NCBI RefSeq assembly: GCF_900113435.1
Contig: NZ_FOPG01000005.1
Span: 1-51,938, forward strand
DNA: 51,938 bases
Reading direction: 5' to 3'
Source: Sulfitobacter dubius
GTDB taxonomy: Bacteria > Pseudomonadota > Alphaproteobacteria > Rhodobacterales > Rhodobacteraceae
In this document: positions 23,739-33,141 of the stretch, one piece after another
Layout: every line of letters starts with the position of its first letter
Position numbering within the stretch: position 1 is the first letter of the stretch
Made by a program: the position numbers and the translations under genes
The notes under the pieces: model-generated
The model's database searches: none
The model's input: only the letters and a program-made list of their open reading frames with translations
Told to the model about the DNA's origin: nothing

Positions 23739-24713
23739 ATGCTGCTCTATACCTTGCAACGTCTACTTCAGAGCGTTGCCGTCCTCTTTGCCGTATCGAT
23801 AGCGGTTTTTCTCGCTGTCTATTCGGTTGGCAACCCGGTTGACTTGTTGATTAGTCCAGAGGCTACTCAGGCGGAGCGGGCAGCGATGATTGCGAAGATG
23901 GGCCTCGACCAACCGGTCTGGGCGCAATATTTTACGTTCCTCGGCAATGCTCTGCAGGGCGATATGGGCACCTCCTTTGTGCATGGCATCCCGGCGTTGC
24001 AGCTAATCTTGTCGCGCATGCCTGCCACCTTCGAGTTAGTGGTCCTGGCGCTGCTTCTAGCCTCTGCAATCGGTATTCCCATCGGTCTCTGGGTAGGGCT
24101 GCGCGATGGCAGCCGTGGCGCGCGTATGGTGATGACCAGCTCAATCCTCGGCTACTCGATCCCCTCTTTCTGGAAGGGGATGGTGCTAATCCTCGTCTTT
24201 GCCGTCTGGCTGAACTGGCTGCCCGCTTCGGGACGCGGTGACACAGTGTTACTTCTCGGCGTTCCCTTCAGTTTCCTTACTTTTGACGGGCTGAGCCATC
24301 TGGCAATGCCAGTCATCAATCTGGCAATTCCCAATCTGGCGCTGATGATCCGGCTGACCGCCGCTGGTGCCTCGGAGGCCGTGCATCAAGACTATGTCCT
24401 GTTTGCCCGCGCTAAGGGGGTGCGCAGCAAGCGCATCATTCGGCGCCATATCCTGCGCAATATCTTGATCCCGATCATCACCGTTCTGGGGGTCGAGTTC
24501 GGTGCCCTCATCGCCTTTTCGACGATCACAGAAACGGTCTTTGCATGGCCCGGAATGGGTAAACTGCTGATCACCTCAATCTATCAACTCGATCGGCCAG
24601 TTGTGGTGGCCTACGTCATGCTGATCACCTTCATCTTCGTGGTCGTTAACCTGCTCGTGGATTTCGCCTATGCGGCGCTCGATCCACGGGTGAAACTTGT
24701 GGAGAACATGTGA
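23739..24713 (+). CDS. ABC transporter permease (DppB/OppB type)
   Basis: A 324-residue inner-membrane permease with six predicted helices. Typical N-terminal half: LYTLQRLLQSVAVLFAVSIA. The EAA loop is EAVHQDYVLFARAKGVRSKR, near residue 215, followed by HILRNILIPIITVLG and FAWPGMGKLL. It lies 73 bp after the binding-protein gene, and its stop overlaps the ATG of the second permease gene. Confidence 0.93.
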   Translation: MLLYTLQRLLQSVAVLFAVSIAVFLAVYSVGNPVDLLISPEATQAERAAMIAKMGLDQPVWAQYFTFLGNALQGDMGTSFVHGIPALQLILSRMPATFELVVLALLLASAIGIPIGLWVGLRDGSRGARMVMTSSILGYSIPSFWKGMVLILVFAVWLNWLPASGRGDTVLLLGVPFSFLTFDGLSHLAMPVINLAIPNLALMIRLTAAGASEAVHQDYVLFARAKGVRSKRIIRRHILRNILIPIITVLGVEFGALIAFSTITETVFAWPGMGKLLITSIYQLDRPVVVAYVMLITFIFVVVNLLVDFAYAALDPRVKLVENM

Positions 24714-25645
24714 TGGCCGCGCCCAACACCCGCTTGGACCGCGACGAGATCGTCGCCGTTCGGCAGCCTCTGACCAATACGCCGCAACGCCGCGCGATGC
24801 TGGGAAAGCTCAAGCGCCGGCCCAGTGTGAGAAACTCTCTTATCGCGCTGCTGGTGATTACTCTCATCGGTCTATGTCTGCCGTTCTTTGCTCAACAGGA
24901 CCCCTATGACTTGACCTCCTTCAGCGTGATGGACAACCGCATGCCTCCGATGTCGGAGAGCTTTGATGGTATGGTGTTTTGGCTGGGTACCGACGGGCAG
25001 GGGCGCGATATGTTGTCGGCGATCCTCTATGGCATGCGCATCAGCCTTCTGGTGGGGCTGGTCTCGACCGCGCTTGCGCTTATCATCGGGGTTAGCGTCG
25101 GGCTGGTCGCGGCGGTACTGGGCGGTCGCATTGAGGCGCTGTTGATGCGGCTGGTCGATTTCGTTCTGGGCTTTCCGTCAATCCTCGTGGCGCTGGTGCT
25201 GCTGGCGATGATCGGCCGCGGTGTAGATAAGGTGATCCTTGCCATTGTGATGGTGCAATGGGCCAATTACGCGCGCATTATGCGTTCCTCGGCATTGTCT
25301 GAACGTCGCAAGGAATATGTCGAGGCTGCACATAACCTTGGATATAGCACAGGTCGGGTGATGTTTCGGCACGTCATGCCCAACAGCCTGAGCGCGGTAC
25401 TGGTGCTGGCCACGGTGCAGATTGCTTCTGCAATCACCCTTGAGGCGACGCTGTCGTTTCTTGGGGTCGGCGTGCCGGTGACCGAACCCTCGCTCGGCCT
25501 GCTGGTCGCCAACGGTTTCGACTACCTGATGAGCGGCGCCTACTGGATTTCCTTCTATCCCGGCATCGCTCTGCTGATCCTGATCTTTTCACTGAACCTC
25601 GTAGGAGATCGCCTGCGCACGGCCCTGGATCCGAAACGCTCATGA
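24713..25645 (+). CDS. ABC transporter permease (DppC/OppC type)
   Basis: A 310-residue permease. Start chosen at ATG 24713, overlapping the preceding stop; GTG 24710 is the alternative. N-terminal cytoplasmic stretch, then a helix, then the FWLGTDGQGRDMLSAILYGM block typical of DppC. EAA loop EYVEAAHNLGYSTGRVMFRH lies near residue 205, and SFLGVGVPVTEPSLGLLV follows. Overlaps the next gene by 4 bp. With the DppB-type partner it forms the membrane channel. Confidence 0.93.
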   Translation: MAAPNTRLDRDEIVAVRQPLTNTPQRRAMLGKLKRRPSVRNSLIALLVITLIGLCLPFFAQQDPYDLTSFSVMDNRMPPMSESFDGMVFWLGTDGQGRDMLSAILYGMRISLLVGLVSTALALIIGVSVGLVAAVLGGRIEALLMRLVDFVLGFPSILVALVLLAMIGRGVDKVILAIVMVQWANYARIMRSSALSERRKEYVEAAHNLGYSTGRVMFRHVMPNSLSAVLVLATVQIASAITLEATLSFLGVGVPVTEPSLGLLVANGFDYLMSGAYWISFYPGIALLILIFSLNLVGDRLRTALDPKRS

Positions 25646-26640
25646 CCGATCAAATTAAACCCTCCCCCGTCCTTGACGTTCGCGGACTGCAAACCGTGTT
25701 CCATGACACTCAAGGAGCTTGGCCCGCTGTCGATGGGATCGACCTCACCCTCTATCCCGGCGAGGTGCTGGGGCTGGTCGGGGAATCCGGCTCAGGCAAA
25801 TCGGTTGCGGGATTTTCGGTCATGGGGCTGATCGACCCACCCGGCGAGATCACTGCCGGCGAGGTTCTGTTCCGTGGGGAGGACCTGCGCAAGAAATCCG
25901 AAGAGGAGCTGCGCCGCATCCGCGGGATTGCGCTGGCAATGATCTTTCAAAACCCGCTGTCGACGCTCAACCCGGTTCTGCGGATCGGCGAGCAAATGAC
26001 CGAGGTGCTGAGCGAGCATGGACATGATGACTCTGCCGCGGCAGCATCGCTGGCTGTCGAAAGCCTACGCAAGGTGGGCATCCCCGCACCGGAGCAGCGC
26101 ATCCATCAGTATCCGCATGAACTGTCGGGCGGGATGCGTCAGCGGGTAGCCATCGCGATTGCGCTGTTGGGCGACCCGGCGGTCATAATCGCGGATGAGC
26201 CGACCACCGCGCTTGACGTGACCATTCAGGGCCAGATCATTGCCGAGTTGCAAAAGCTGCAGGCCGAAAGCGGCGCGGGCATGATCTGGATCACCCATGA
26301 TCTCGGCGTGGTGGCCGAACTGGCCGACCGGATCGCGGTGATGTACGCGGGCAATATTGTCGAGATGGGCCCGACGGATGCGGTGCTCGACCATCCGCGT
26401 CATCCCTATACGCTGGGGCTCTTGGACTCGGTGCCGGGTGATACTGTGCCGGGCGCCCCGTTGCGCCAGGTGCCGGGCAACGCGCCGCCGCTGTCGCAGA
26501 GGCCACTGGGGTGTCCCTTTCACCCGCGTTGTGCCTCAGCCAGCGACATCTGCCGCCGCGATATGCCGGAGCGCGAAACCGATGCGTTCGGGCGCAGCTA
26601 TCTCTGCCACCACCCTGTCTCGCAAAAGGTTGACCCATGA
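25642..26640 (+). CDS. ABC transporter ATP-binding protein (DppD/OppD type)
   Basis: A 332-residue ATPase. Walker A is [11 protein letters not shown] (residues about 49-59), the Q-loop AMIFQNPLSTLNPVLRIGEQ, signature LSGGMRQRVAIAIAL, Walker [15 protein letters not shown], and the H-loop WITHDLGVVAELAD. The C-terminal oligopeptide-transport extension with GCPFHPRCASASDICRR includes cysteines that in family members bind an iron-sulfur cluster. It overlaps both neighbours by 4 bp. Confidence 0.95.
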   Translation: MTDQIKPSPVLDVRGLQTVFHDTQGAWPAVDGIDLTLYPGEVLGLVGESGSGKSVAGFSVMGLIDPPGEITAGEVLFRGEDLRKKSEEELRRIRGIALAMIFQNPLSTLNPVLRIGEQMTEVLSEHGHDDSAAAASLAVESLRKVGIPAPEQRIHQYPHELSGGMRQRVAIAIALLGDPAVIIADEPTTALDVTIQGQIIAELQKLQAESGAGMIWITHDLGVVAELADRIAVMYAGNIVEMGPTDAVLDHPRHPYTLGLLDSVPGDTVPGAPLRQVPGNAPPLSQRPLGCPFHPRCASASDICRRDMPERETDAFGRSYLCHHPVSQKVDP

Positions 26641-27707
26641 CGGAGTCCTCCCTAATCGCCGCCGACCGGCCTGCCACGGAAAATGCGGCGGAGAGCGCAG
26701 ACGCTATTCTCGAGATGCGCAATCTCAGTCGCGTCTTCACCCGGCAGCCCGTCTTGGCAGAAACCCTTCTAAAGCTGGCTGGTCGCGCCCCGGACATTCC
26801 TGTTCTGCGGGCGGTGCGTTCGGTCAACCTTTCGGTACAACGGGGGGAAGTGCTGGGATTGGCCGGCGAATCCGGATGCGGAAAGTCAACGCTGGGTCGC
26901 ATGATGACCGGAATCCTGCCTGCCTCGGAGGGGACGGTGTCCTATGAGGGGGCGGACGTCGCGACCCTGCGCGGGGCGGCGCTGAAAGACTTTACCCTCG
27001 GCGTGCAGATGGTGTTCCAAGACCCCTATTCCTCGCTCAACCCGCGCCAGCGCGTCGCGGCGATTTTGGCCGAACCGCTCACGGTTCACCGGCCGGACCT
27101 GTCGCGTGCCCAGATCAACGCAAGGGTGGACGCAGCGCTTGAGGAAGTGGGGCTTGATGTCAGCTACCGTGACCGGTTTCCGCATCAGTTTTCAGGCGGG
27201 CAACGGCAGCGAATTGGGATTGCCCGTGCATTGATCGTAGAGCCGCAGTTTCTGGTTTGTGACGAGCCGATCGCGGCGCTCGACGTGTCAATTCAAGCGC
27301 AGGTCATCAACTTGTTTCTGGAGCTGCGCCGTAAGCGCAATCTTACATACCTGTTCGTCAGTCATGATCTGTCTGTGGTGCGGCACATGGCTGACCGAGT
27401 AGCGATCATGTATCTCGGCGAGATCGTAGAACTGGCGCCGACCGCCGAATTATTCGCGGACCCCAAGCATCCCTACACCCGCACGCTGCTGGAGCAGATC
27501 CCTTCAGTTCGCAACCGAAAGCGCAGTTTTTCCACAGTGAAAGGGGAATTGCCTTCACCACTCAACCCGCCCTCGGGCTGCCCGTTCCACCCCCGTTGCC
27601 CCGCGGCCATGCCCCAATGTTCCGTCGACGCGCCGCAATTGCAGCAGATCGCGCCCGGTCGGACCGTTTCATGCCATCTCTACGATAAGGACAAGACTTT
27701 AACATGA
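26637..27707 (+). CDS. ABC transporter ATP-binding protein (DppF/OppF type)
   Basis: A 356-residue ATPase. After an unusual 60-residue lead that includes a loop (RQPVLAETLLKLAGRAPDIP) come Walker A GESGCGKSTLGRM, Q-loop MVFQDPYSSLNPRQRV, signature [15 protein letters not shown], Walker B FLVCDEPIAALDVS, and the H-loop VSHDLSVVRHMAD. The C-terminal extension PSGCPFHPRCPAAMPQC is again cysteine-bearing. Completes a five-component importer. Overlaps both neighbours by 4 bp. Confidence 0.95.
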   Translation: MTESSLIAADRPATENAAESADAILEMRNLSRVFTRQPVLAETLLKLAGRAPDIPVLRAVRSVNLSVQRGEVLGLAGESGCGKSTLGRMMTGILPASEGTVSYEGADVATLRGAALKDFTLGVQMVFQDPYSSLNPRQRVAAILAEPLTVHRPDLSRAQINARVDAALEEVGLDVSYRDRFPHQFSGGQRQRIGIARALIVEPQFLVCDEPIAALDVSIQAQVINLFLELRRKRNLTYLFVSHDLSVVRHMADRVAIMYLGEIVELAPTAELFADPKHPYTRTLLEQIPSVRNRKRSFSTVKGELPSPLNPPSGCPFHPRCPAAMPQCSVDAPQLQQIAPGRTVSCHLYDKDKTLT

Positions 27708-28579
27708 TCAAGCCAAGCGATTTCGACCGAACAGGCGCCTTTGCGCTTTCCTACGCGTTTCAGGGCCAGCCTGAACGGCCAGTGACCCTGAACTGTTACC
27801 GCGCCGCAGGCTATGCCACGGGCAAGGAGGTGGTTTTTGTCCAACATGGGATGATGCGCAACGGCGATGACTACCGCGATTTCTGGATCGAAGCGGCAGA
27901 CCGGCATGATCTTCTGATCGTTGCGCCCTCCTTTCCTGATGCCCATTACCCCGAAGCGCCGGCCTATAACGATGGCATGGTCCGGGCCGCAGATGGCACG
28001 GCCACCCCGCCAGAAAGCTGGATTTATCATGTACCCGCACGTCTTGTTGCCGAGCTGACCGACGCCGGGGTCATGGCAGAAGGCAAAGCGCGCATCTATG
28101 GTCATTCGGCGGGGGGGCAGTTCCTACACCGGATGGTCGCATTGGTCGGCTACGGGCCGTTCCAGTCGGTGATTGCGGCCAATGCGGGGTGGTACTCGCT
28201 GCCCGATCTCGAAGCACCCTTTCCCGCCGGTCTGGGTGGGCTGGGCCTGAACGAAGCAGACCTGCGCCGCCTGTTGGAAAGCGACCTGTGGATCCTCGGC
28301 GGGGAAAAAGATTGCGAGTCTAACGCGGACAATCTGCCCTCAAATATCGAGGCTTTGGCACAGGGGCCGGGCCGGTTGCAGCGAGCGCATAACTACATGG
28401 CCGCGGGCCGGGCCGCTGCCGAACGACTGGGGAGCGACTTTAACTGGCGGTTTACTGAGGTGCCCGGCGTGGCCCACGACGGCTGTGCAATGGGCAAGGC
28501 TGCGGCAGGCCTGTGGTTTGATGGCGCATTGCCTTCGGAAGAGGCACTGGGCGTCGGCACCGGCACAGTAAACGCTTGA
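27704..28579 (+). CDS. alpha/beta hydrolase (esterase-like)
   Basis: A 291-residue serine hydrolase without signal peptide. The oxyanion region is VVFVQHGMMRNGDDYRDFWI near residue 45. The nucleophile elbow ARIYGHSAGGQFLHRM lies near 129, the acid is likely in LWILGGEKDCES near 203, and the histidine in GVAHDGCAMGKAA near 259. The arrangement resembles PHB-depolymerase-like and dienelactone-like esterases. It is translationally coupled to the ABC operon by a 4-bp overlap, so it should act on the imported compound or its ester. Exact substrate unknown. Confidence 0.83.
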   Translation: MIKPSDFDRTGAFALSYAFQGQPERPVTLNCYRAAGYATGKEVVFVQHGMMRNGDDYRDFWIEAADRHDLLIVAPSFPDAHYPEAPAYNDGMVRAADGTATPPESWIYHVPARLVAELTDAGVMAEGKARIYGHSAGGQFLHRMVALVGYGPFQSVIAANAGWYSLPDLEAPFPAGLGGLGLNEADLRRLLESDLWILGGEKDCESNADNLPSNIEALAQGPGRLQRAHNYMAAGRAAAERLGSDFNWRFTEVPGVAHDGCAMGKAAAGLWFDGALPSEEALGVGTGTVNA

Positions 28580-28608
28580 GCCGCGAAACCAATCAGAGAG
28601 GAAAAGAA

Positions 28609-30033
28609 ATGCAGAACAGCGATGTCATCTGGGATTATGTCGAGACGCATCAGAAGGATCTGGTTGGGCTGTCCGACCGGGTTTGGGCCACGCCCGAAAC
28701 GCTCTATGGGGAGTTTGCCTCATGCGCGGAACATACCGCGATGCTGCGGGACAAAGGGTTTGCCGTGACCGAGGCCGTCGCGGGCATTCCGACCGCCGTG
28801 ATGGGCGAGGCGGGGGAGGGCGGTCCTGTCATTGCCATTCTGGGCGAATATGATGCCCTGCCGGGGTTGAGCCAAGAGGCCGGGGTCGACTATCCCAAAC
28901 CGGTTGAAGAGGGCGGCGCGGGCCATGGCTGTGGCCACAACCTGCTTGGGTCTGCCGCGTTGCTGGCAGCCTGCGCCCTGAAAGACTGGCTGGAAGAAAC
29001 CGGCACGCCGGGGCGGGTGCGTTACTATGGCTGTCCCGCCGAAGAAGGCGGCGCGGCGAAGTCATTTATGGTACGTGATGGGGCGTTTGACGATGTGGAC
29101 GCAGCGATCTGTTGGCACCCTTCCGGAATGACGCGCGTGGATGAGGCCCAAAGCCTCGCCAACACGCGGATGGATTTTGCCTTTACCGGGCGCGCCAGCC
29201 ACGCCGCGGCCGCCCCGCATTTAGGTCGGAGCGCATTGGATGCGGCCGAATTGATGAACGTGGGCGTACAATACCTGCGCGAGCACATTCCGCAGGAAAG
29301 CCGAATTCACAACGCCTATCTGGAGGCGGGCGGCACAGCGCCAAATGTCGTGCAGGCCCGTGCGGTCACCCGCTATGCGATCCGCTCGACCACGCTGTCG
29401 GGGATGCGGTCGCTCAATGAGCGGGTGCAGGACATCGCCCGGGGCGCGGCATTGATGACCGGGACCAAAGTCGACATTTCGATCATGTCGGCGGTGTCGA
29501 ACATGCAGGGCAACACCCCGCTGGAAGAGGCCATGCAACAGGTAATGGACAGCTTGGGCGGGGTGCCTTTCGACGACGCTGACCGGGATTATGCCGCCCG
29601 CATTCAGGCCACGCTCAGCAATGAGGACATCAATGCCGAATACCGTCAGAACGGTCTGGTGCCGCGCAAGGACTCACCGCTGTGCGACTATGTCGTGCCC
29701 GCTGACTCCCGCGGGCCGGCGATGATGGGGTCGACCGATGTGGCGGATGTCTCTTGGGCGGTGCCCACGGTGCAGGCGCGGGTGGCGACCCATGCGATCG
29801 GCACGCCGGGTCATTCTTGGCAAATCACCGCGCAGGGTAAGGCCGGGGCGGCGCATAAGGGCATGATCCATGCTGCCAAGATCATGGGCTCAACGGCGCG
29901 TATGTTGATGGCCGATAAAGGTCTACTGGCACGGGCAAAACAGGACCACCGTAGCCGCATGGAAGTCGAGCCCTATGTCTGTCCGATCCCGGAGGACGTG
30001 AGCCCGCCGCTGGTTGACCCCAAAGCCGCCTAA
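28609..30033 (+). CDS. M20-family amidohydrolase (AbgB-like)
   Basis: A 474-residue metallo-amidohydrolase. Start chosen at ATG 28609, preceded by AGAGGAAAAG; a TTG at 28576 overlapping the previous stop is possible but has no such site. Metal-binding motifs: GAGHGCGHNLLGSAALLAAC near residue 110, CPAEEGGAAKSFM near 145, and ICWHPSGMTR. The dimerisation lid follows (FAFTGRASHAAAAPHLGRSA). The C-terminal GTPGHSWQITAQGKAGAAHK closes the active site. The closest known type is the p-aminobenzoyl-glutamate hydrolase subunit B/aminoacylase group, which cleaves an acyl-amino acid amide. As last gene of the importer operon it probably deacylates the imported substrate. Confidence 0.9.
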   Translation: MQNSDVIWDYVETHQKDLVGLSDRVWATPETLYGEFASCAEHTAMLRDKGFAVTEAVAGIPTAVMGEAGEGGPVIAILGEYDALPGLSQEAGVDYPKPVEEGGAGHGCGHNLLGSAALLAACALKDWLEETGTPGRVRYYGCPAEEGGAAKSFMVRDGAFDDVDAAICWHPSGMTRVDEAQSLANTRMDFAFTGRASHAAAAPHLGRSALDAAELMNVGVQYLREHIPQESRIHNAYLEAGGTAPNVVQARAVTRYAIRSTTLSGMRSLNERVQDIARGAALMTGTKVDISIMSAVSNMQGNTPLEEAMQQVMDSLGGVPFDDADRDYAARIQATLSNEDINAEYRQNGLVPRKDSPLCDYVVPADSRGPAMMGSTDVADVSWAVPTVQARVATHAIGTPGHSWQITAQGKAGAAHKGMIHAAKIMGSTARMLMADKGLLARAKQDHRSRMEVEPYVCPIPEDVSPPLVDPKAA

Positions 30034-30057
30034 GGCAGTTGCCGATGCGAAGGCAAT

Positions 30058-30081
30058 GACTGCCCCAGCTTAGGGGCAGTC
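30058..30081. terminator. hairpin between convergent catabolic units
   Basis: GACTGCCCC (30058-30066) pairs perfectly with GGGGCAGTC (30073-30081) around a six-base loop, 25 bp after the amidohydrolase stop. No T-run follows on the plus strand. It probably closes the plus-strand operon; the opposing minus-strand gene ends at 30269. Confidence 0.55.
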
Positions 30082-30268
30082 GGAGCGGCAATCAAGATAT
30101 CGCCGTGCCGCAATCTTAATCAGACGGGGACGCTATCAAAGGCTCCATTTGTGCAGGTTAATATCTCGTAATCATAAGTTCCGCTCACTTAATACCTCCG
30201 CCCCGGTATATGGGAGATGAGCAGCGGTCGTTTCAGAAAAGCTGGTTCACTTGTCCGTACGTTTGAAT

Positions 30269-31198
30269 CTAATATCCAAGTGTCTTGTCGACAATGCCCG
30301 TCAATGGCCGACTTGCTTGATGTCGCTTCAGGTTCTCGCAGATTCCAGGAAGGCTTGTTTCCAACCGTGTTATGCATGCGATATGGGGGGTGAGCATTAT
30401 GCGCGGATCATGCCAGAAAGGGTGCCCCTCAGGCAGAGGTTCCGGCTCGGTGACATCAACTACTGCTCCACGTAGTTTACCGGTGTCGAGCGCTTTGGTT
30501 AGAGCGCCATGATCCAACTGCTGACCGCGCCCAACATGTACCAGTGCCGCACCATCCGGTAGCTGATCGAACAAGGTGCTGTCCAGGATATTTTGGGTGG
30601 CTGAGGTCAGAGGAAGCAAGCAAACCAAAATATCAGTTTGTTTGAGAAAACGACGCAAACCGTCCTCTCCGTGGAACGTTTCGACGCCCTCGATCTGATG
30701 CGCGCTTCGTGCCCATCCGGAAAGAGCAAACCCAAAAGGCGTCAAAGCTCTGAGTGCGCCTCGTCCCAATTCGCCCAGGCCCATGACCCCGACGCGACGA
30801 TTACGGGTCAATGGGGGTACTGAGACACGTTCCCACTTTTGCTGACGTTGGTTGTCGATATAGCCCGGCAGATCGCGGTGCAGGGCAAGAACCGCCATCG
30901 TGACATATTCCTGCATCATCGACGTCAGACCATCATCGATCAGGCGCACGACCGGAACGCTGTCCGGCACTTGGGACATCACGAATTGATCCGCGCCCGC
31001 GCCAAGCGAAAAAATCACCTCAAGATTGGGGTAGGCAGTCTTGATGTCGTTTGGCACTTGCCAAGTGAGCATGTAGCGCACATCGGCTTTCTTATAGGGC
31101 TCATCTGATATCGCCACTGTGATTTCAGGCATGAGCTCTGCAAACTTCGCCCGCAGCATTTCGGCCCGAGGGCGATCCAGATTGGCAAGAAAGGTCAA
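30269..31198 (-). CDS. glyoxylate/hydroxypyruvate reductase (D-2-hydroxyacid dehydrogenase family)
   Basis: A 309-residue NAD(P)-dependent dehydrogenase similar in length to GhrA. Start chosen at TTG 31198, with GGAGG five bases upstream; the ATG at 31246 would overlap the preceding permease gene by 32 bp. Rossmann motif GVMGLGELGRGALRALTPFG lies near residue 138, followed by LVCLLPLTSATQNILDS. Catalytic arginine is in VHVGRGQQLD, and the catalytic histidine in TPHIACIT near 274. Known reaction: glyoxylate to glycolate or hydroxypyruvate to glycerate. It ends the minus arm of a unit whose plus arm has an aldolase that yields glyoxylate, which gives the reductase a plausible substrate. Confidence 0.85.
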   Translation of the reverse strand: MTFLANLDRPRAEMLRAKFAELMPEITVAISDEPYKKADVRYMLTWQVPNDIKTAYPNLEVIFSLGAGADQFVMSQVPDSVPVVRLIDDGLTSMMQEYVTMAVLALHRDLPGYIDNQRQQKWERVSVPPLTRNRRVGVMGLGELGRGALRALTPFGFALSGWARSAHQIEGVETFHGEDGLRRFLKQTDILVCLLPLTSATQNILDSTLFDQLPDGAALVHVGRGQQLDHGALTKALDTGKLRGAVVDVTEPEPLPEGHPFWHDPRIMLTPHIACITRLETSLPGICENLKRHQASRPLTGIVDKTLGY

Positions 31199-31214
31199 GT
31201 GGGCCTCCGAGTGG

Positions 31215-32093
31215 TCAGGCGGGATCGTTGCGCACGTCCAGTGCATCGCGCAGTCCGTCGCCGATAAAGTTGAAACTGGTTACCGCGATGGTGATCGTGA
31301 TGCCGGGGATAATGGCCAACCAAGGGGCAGTCGCGAGATACTGCTGGGCACCATTCAGCATATTGCCCCAACTTGGCAGCGGCGGTTGGATACCATATCC
31401 CAGAAAGCTGATATAGGCTTCGAGCAAGATCGCGCGGGCAACGGTCAGCGTCGCCGCCACGATGATCGGGCCCACCATGTTCGGCAGCAGCTCGCGGAAC
31501 ATGATATGAGAATTGCGCAGCCCCAGCATTCGGCCTGCCATGACGAAGTCGCGTTCTCGTAAGGATTTCACTTCGGCTTCGACGATCCGCGCAATTTCCA
31601 TCCAGCTGGTGATGGCAATGATGATCGTGATCATCACGGGGCTTGGGTTGATGAAGGCGGCTAAGGCTAACAACAGGAAGATTGAAGGAAAGGCGAGGAA
31701 AGCGTCAACAAAGCGCATGAGGGCCGAGTTGACCTTGCCGCCATAGTATCCTGCGACAACGCCAATGACCGTCCCGATTGCGGTCGACAAAACCATAGCG
31801 AAGAAACCCACCAGTAGTGAAATCCGCCCAGCCATTAGCAAGCGCGCAGCGATGTCACGCCCCAAGGGGTCGGTACCAAGATAGTGGTCGCCGCTTAGGG
31901 GCGGGGAAAAGCGGGCCCGTAGATCAATGTAGAGCTCATCATAGGGCAGTAGAAATGGCCCAACGATACAGGCCAAGGTTAGGAGAAACAGCATCACCAT
32001 ACCCACGATCGCCAGGCGATGTTGCATGAAACGCTGCACGCTCCGGCTGCGCCACCAGCGATGTTTGTGTGTATGTATTTCAGCGGCTGTCAT
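31215..32093 (-). CDS. ABC transporter permease (DppC type)
   Basis: A 292-residue permease. Start chosen at ATG 32093 (MTAAEIHTHKHRWWRSRS), with GAAGGGA upstream; the open frame reaches 32174 but overlaps the previous gene. Typical block HYLGTDPLGRDIAARLLMAG near residue 78, EAA loop RERDFVMAGRMLGLRNSHIM, then SFLGYGIQPPLPSWGNML. Pairs with the DppB-type permease gene just upstream. Confidence 0.92.
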   Translation of the reverse strand: MTAAEIHTHKHRWWRSRSVQRFMQHRLAIVGMVMLFLLTLACIVGPFLLPYDELYIDLRARFSPPLSGDHYLGTDPLGRDIAARLLMAGRISLLVGFFAMVLSTAIGTVIGVVAGYYGGKVNSALMRFVDAFLAFPSIFLLLALAAFINPSPVMITIIIAITSWMEIARIVEAEVKSLRERDFVMAGRMLGLRNSHIMFRELLPNMVGPIIVAATLTVARAILLEAYISFLGYGIQPPLPSWGNMLNGAQQYLATAPWLAIIPGITITIAVTSFNFIGDGLRDALDVRNDPA

Positions 32094-32124
32094 TTGACGT
32101 ATCCCTTCGCAGGTGGTCGAAAGC

Positions 32125-33075
32125 TCATGCAAGACGGATTCGCGGGTCAATGGAGGCTGCAACAAGGTCAGCAATCAGATTGCCCAGCAAAACGAGAATG
32201 GCCGAGAACATCAACAGGCCCATGACGACCGGGTAGTCGTTGTAACCAAGGCTATCGAGAAATAGCCGCCCCATTCCGGGCCAAGTAAAGACTGTTTCGG
32301 TCACCAAGGCGCCACTTAAAAGGTTGGGCAGCTGCATCCCCGCGAGGGTGATCATTGGCAAAAGCGCATTGCCCACCACATGTTTCATCAGCACGCGGCG
32401 TTCGCTAACACCTTTCGCCCGGGCGGTCTTGACGAAATCTTGGTTGATCACATCCAGTGTCGCGGTGCGCATGTAGCGGCTCCAAATCGCGATATTGACC
32501 AAAGCGAGCACGATGCTTGGCAGGATAAGGTGGTGTAGATAGTCGAGCACAGATCCATCACCGATCGTGTACATGTTGCCAGCTGGGAGCCATCCCAGCT
32601 TGAGCGAGAAAACATAGATGCCAACAAGGCCAAACCAGAATGTCGGGATCGACAGAGCAATCATGGCACCGACGGTTGCGGTATAGTCAAACGTGGAGTA
32701 GCGGTGCGTCGCTCCGCGGATGCCGATCCACGTCCCCAAACCGATCGAAATCACGGTCGAGCTAACCATCAGAAGCATGGTTGCGAAAAGGTGGCGCCCG
32801 ATCACTGTCAAGACAGGTTGCTGGTCTCGATAAGAGGTACCCCAATCACCTTGAAGCAGACGCCAGGCCCAATCGAGGTATTGGATGGGCAGCGGCCGAT
32901 TGAGCCCCATCTGCTCTGCAATACGGTCCATCGTTTCCTGGGTCATGCCGGGCGTCAGCGCATATTGCGACAAGGGGCCGCCCGGGGTCAGGTGAAGCAC
33001 CCCGAAACCGATCATCGAGACAATGATCAAAAGTATGATGCTCTGCCAAAGGCGTTTTACGAGAAATCCAGCCAT
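32125..33075 (-). CDS. ABC transporter permease (DppB type)
   Basis: A 316-residue permease with six predicted helices. The N-terminus MAGFLVKRLWQSIILLIIVS and the LGLNRPLP-like segment EQMGLNRPLPIQYLDWAWRL are family-typical. EAA loop INQDFVKTARAKGVSERRVL is near residue 212, then FTWPGMGRLFLDSLGY. It lies 66 bp after the binding-protein gene and 31 bp before the second permease gene. Confidence 0.93.
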   Translation of the reverse strand: MAGFLVKRLWQSIILLIIVSMIGFGVLHLTPGGPLSQYALTPGMTQETMDRIAEQMGLNRPLPIQYLDWAWRLLQGDWGTSYRDQQPVLTVIGRHLFATMLLMVSSTVISIGLGTWIGIRGATHRYSTFDYTATVGAMIALSIPTFWFGLVGIYVFSLKLGWLPAGNMYTIGDGSVLDYLHHLILPSIVLALVNIAIWSRYMRTATLDVINQDFVKTARAKGVSERRVLMKHVVGNALLPMITLAGMQLPNLLSGALVTETVFTWPGMGRLFLDSLGYNDYPVVMGLLMFSAILVLLGNLIADLVAASIDPRIRLA

Positions 33076-33141
33076 TCTTGAGTTTGCCTTTTCCGCGAGG
33101 TAGGGGCGGCGGGGCGCCAGAAACAGCGCCCCGTCTGACGA

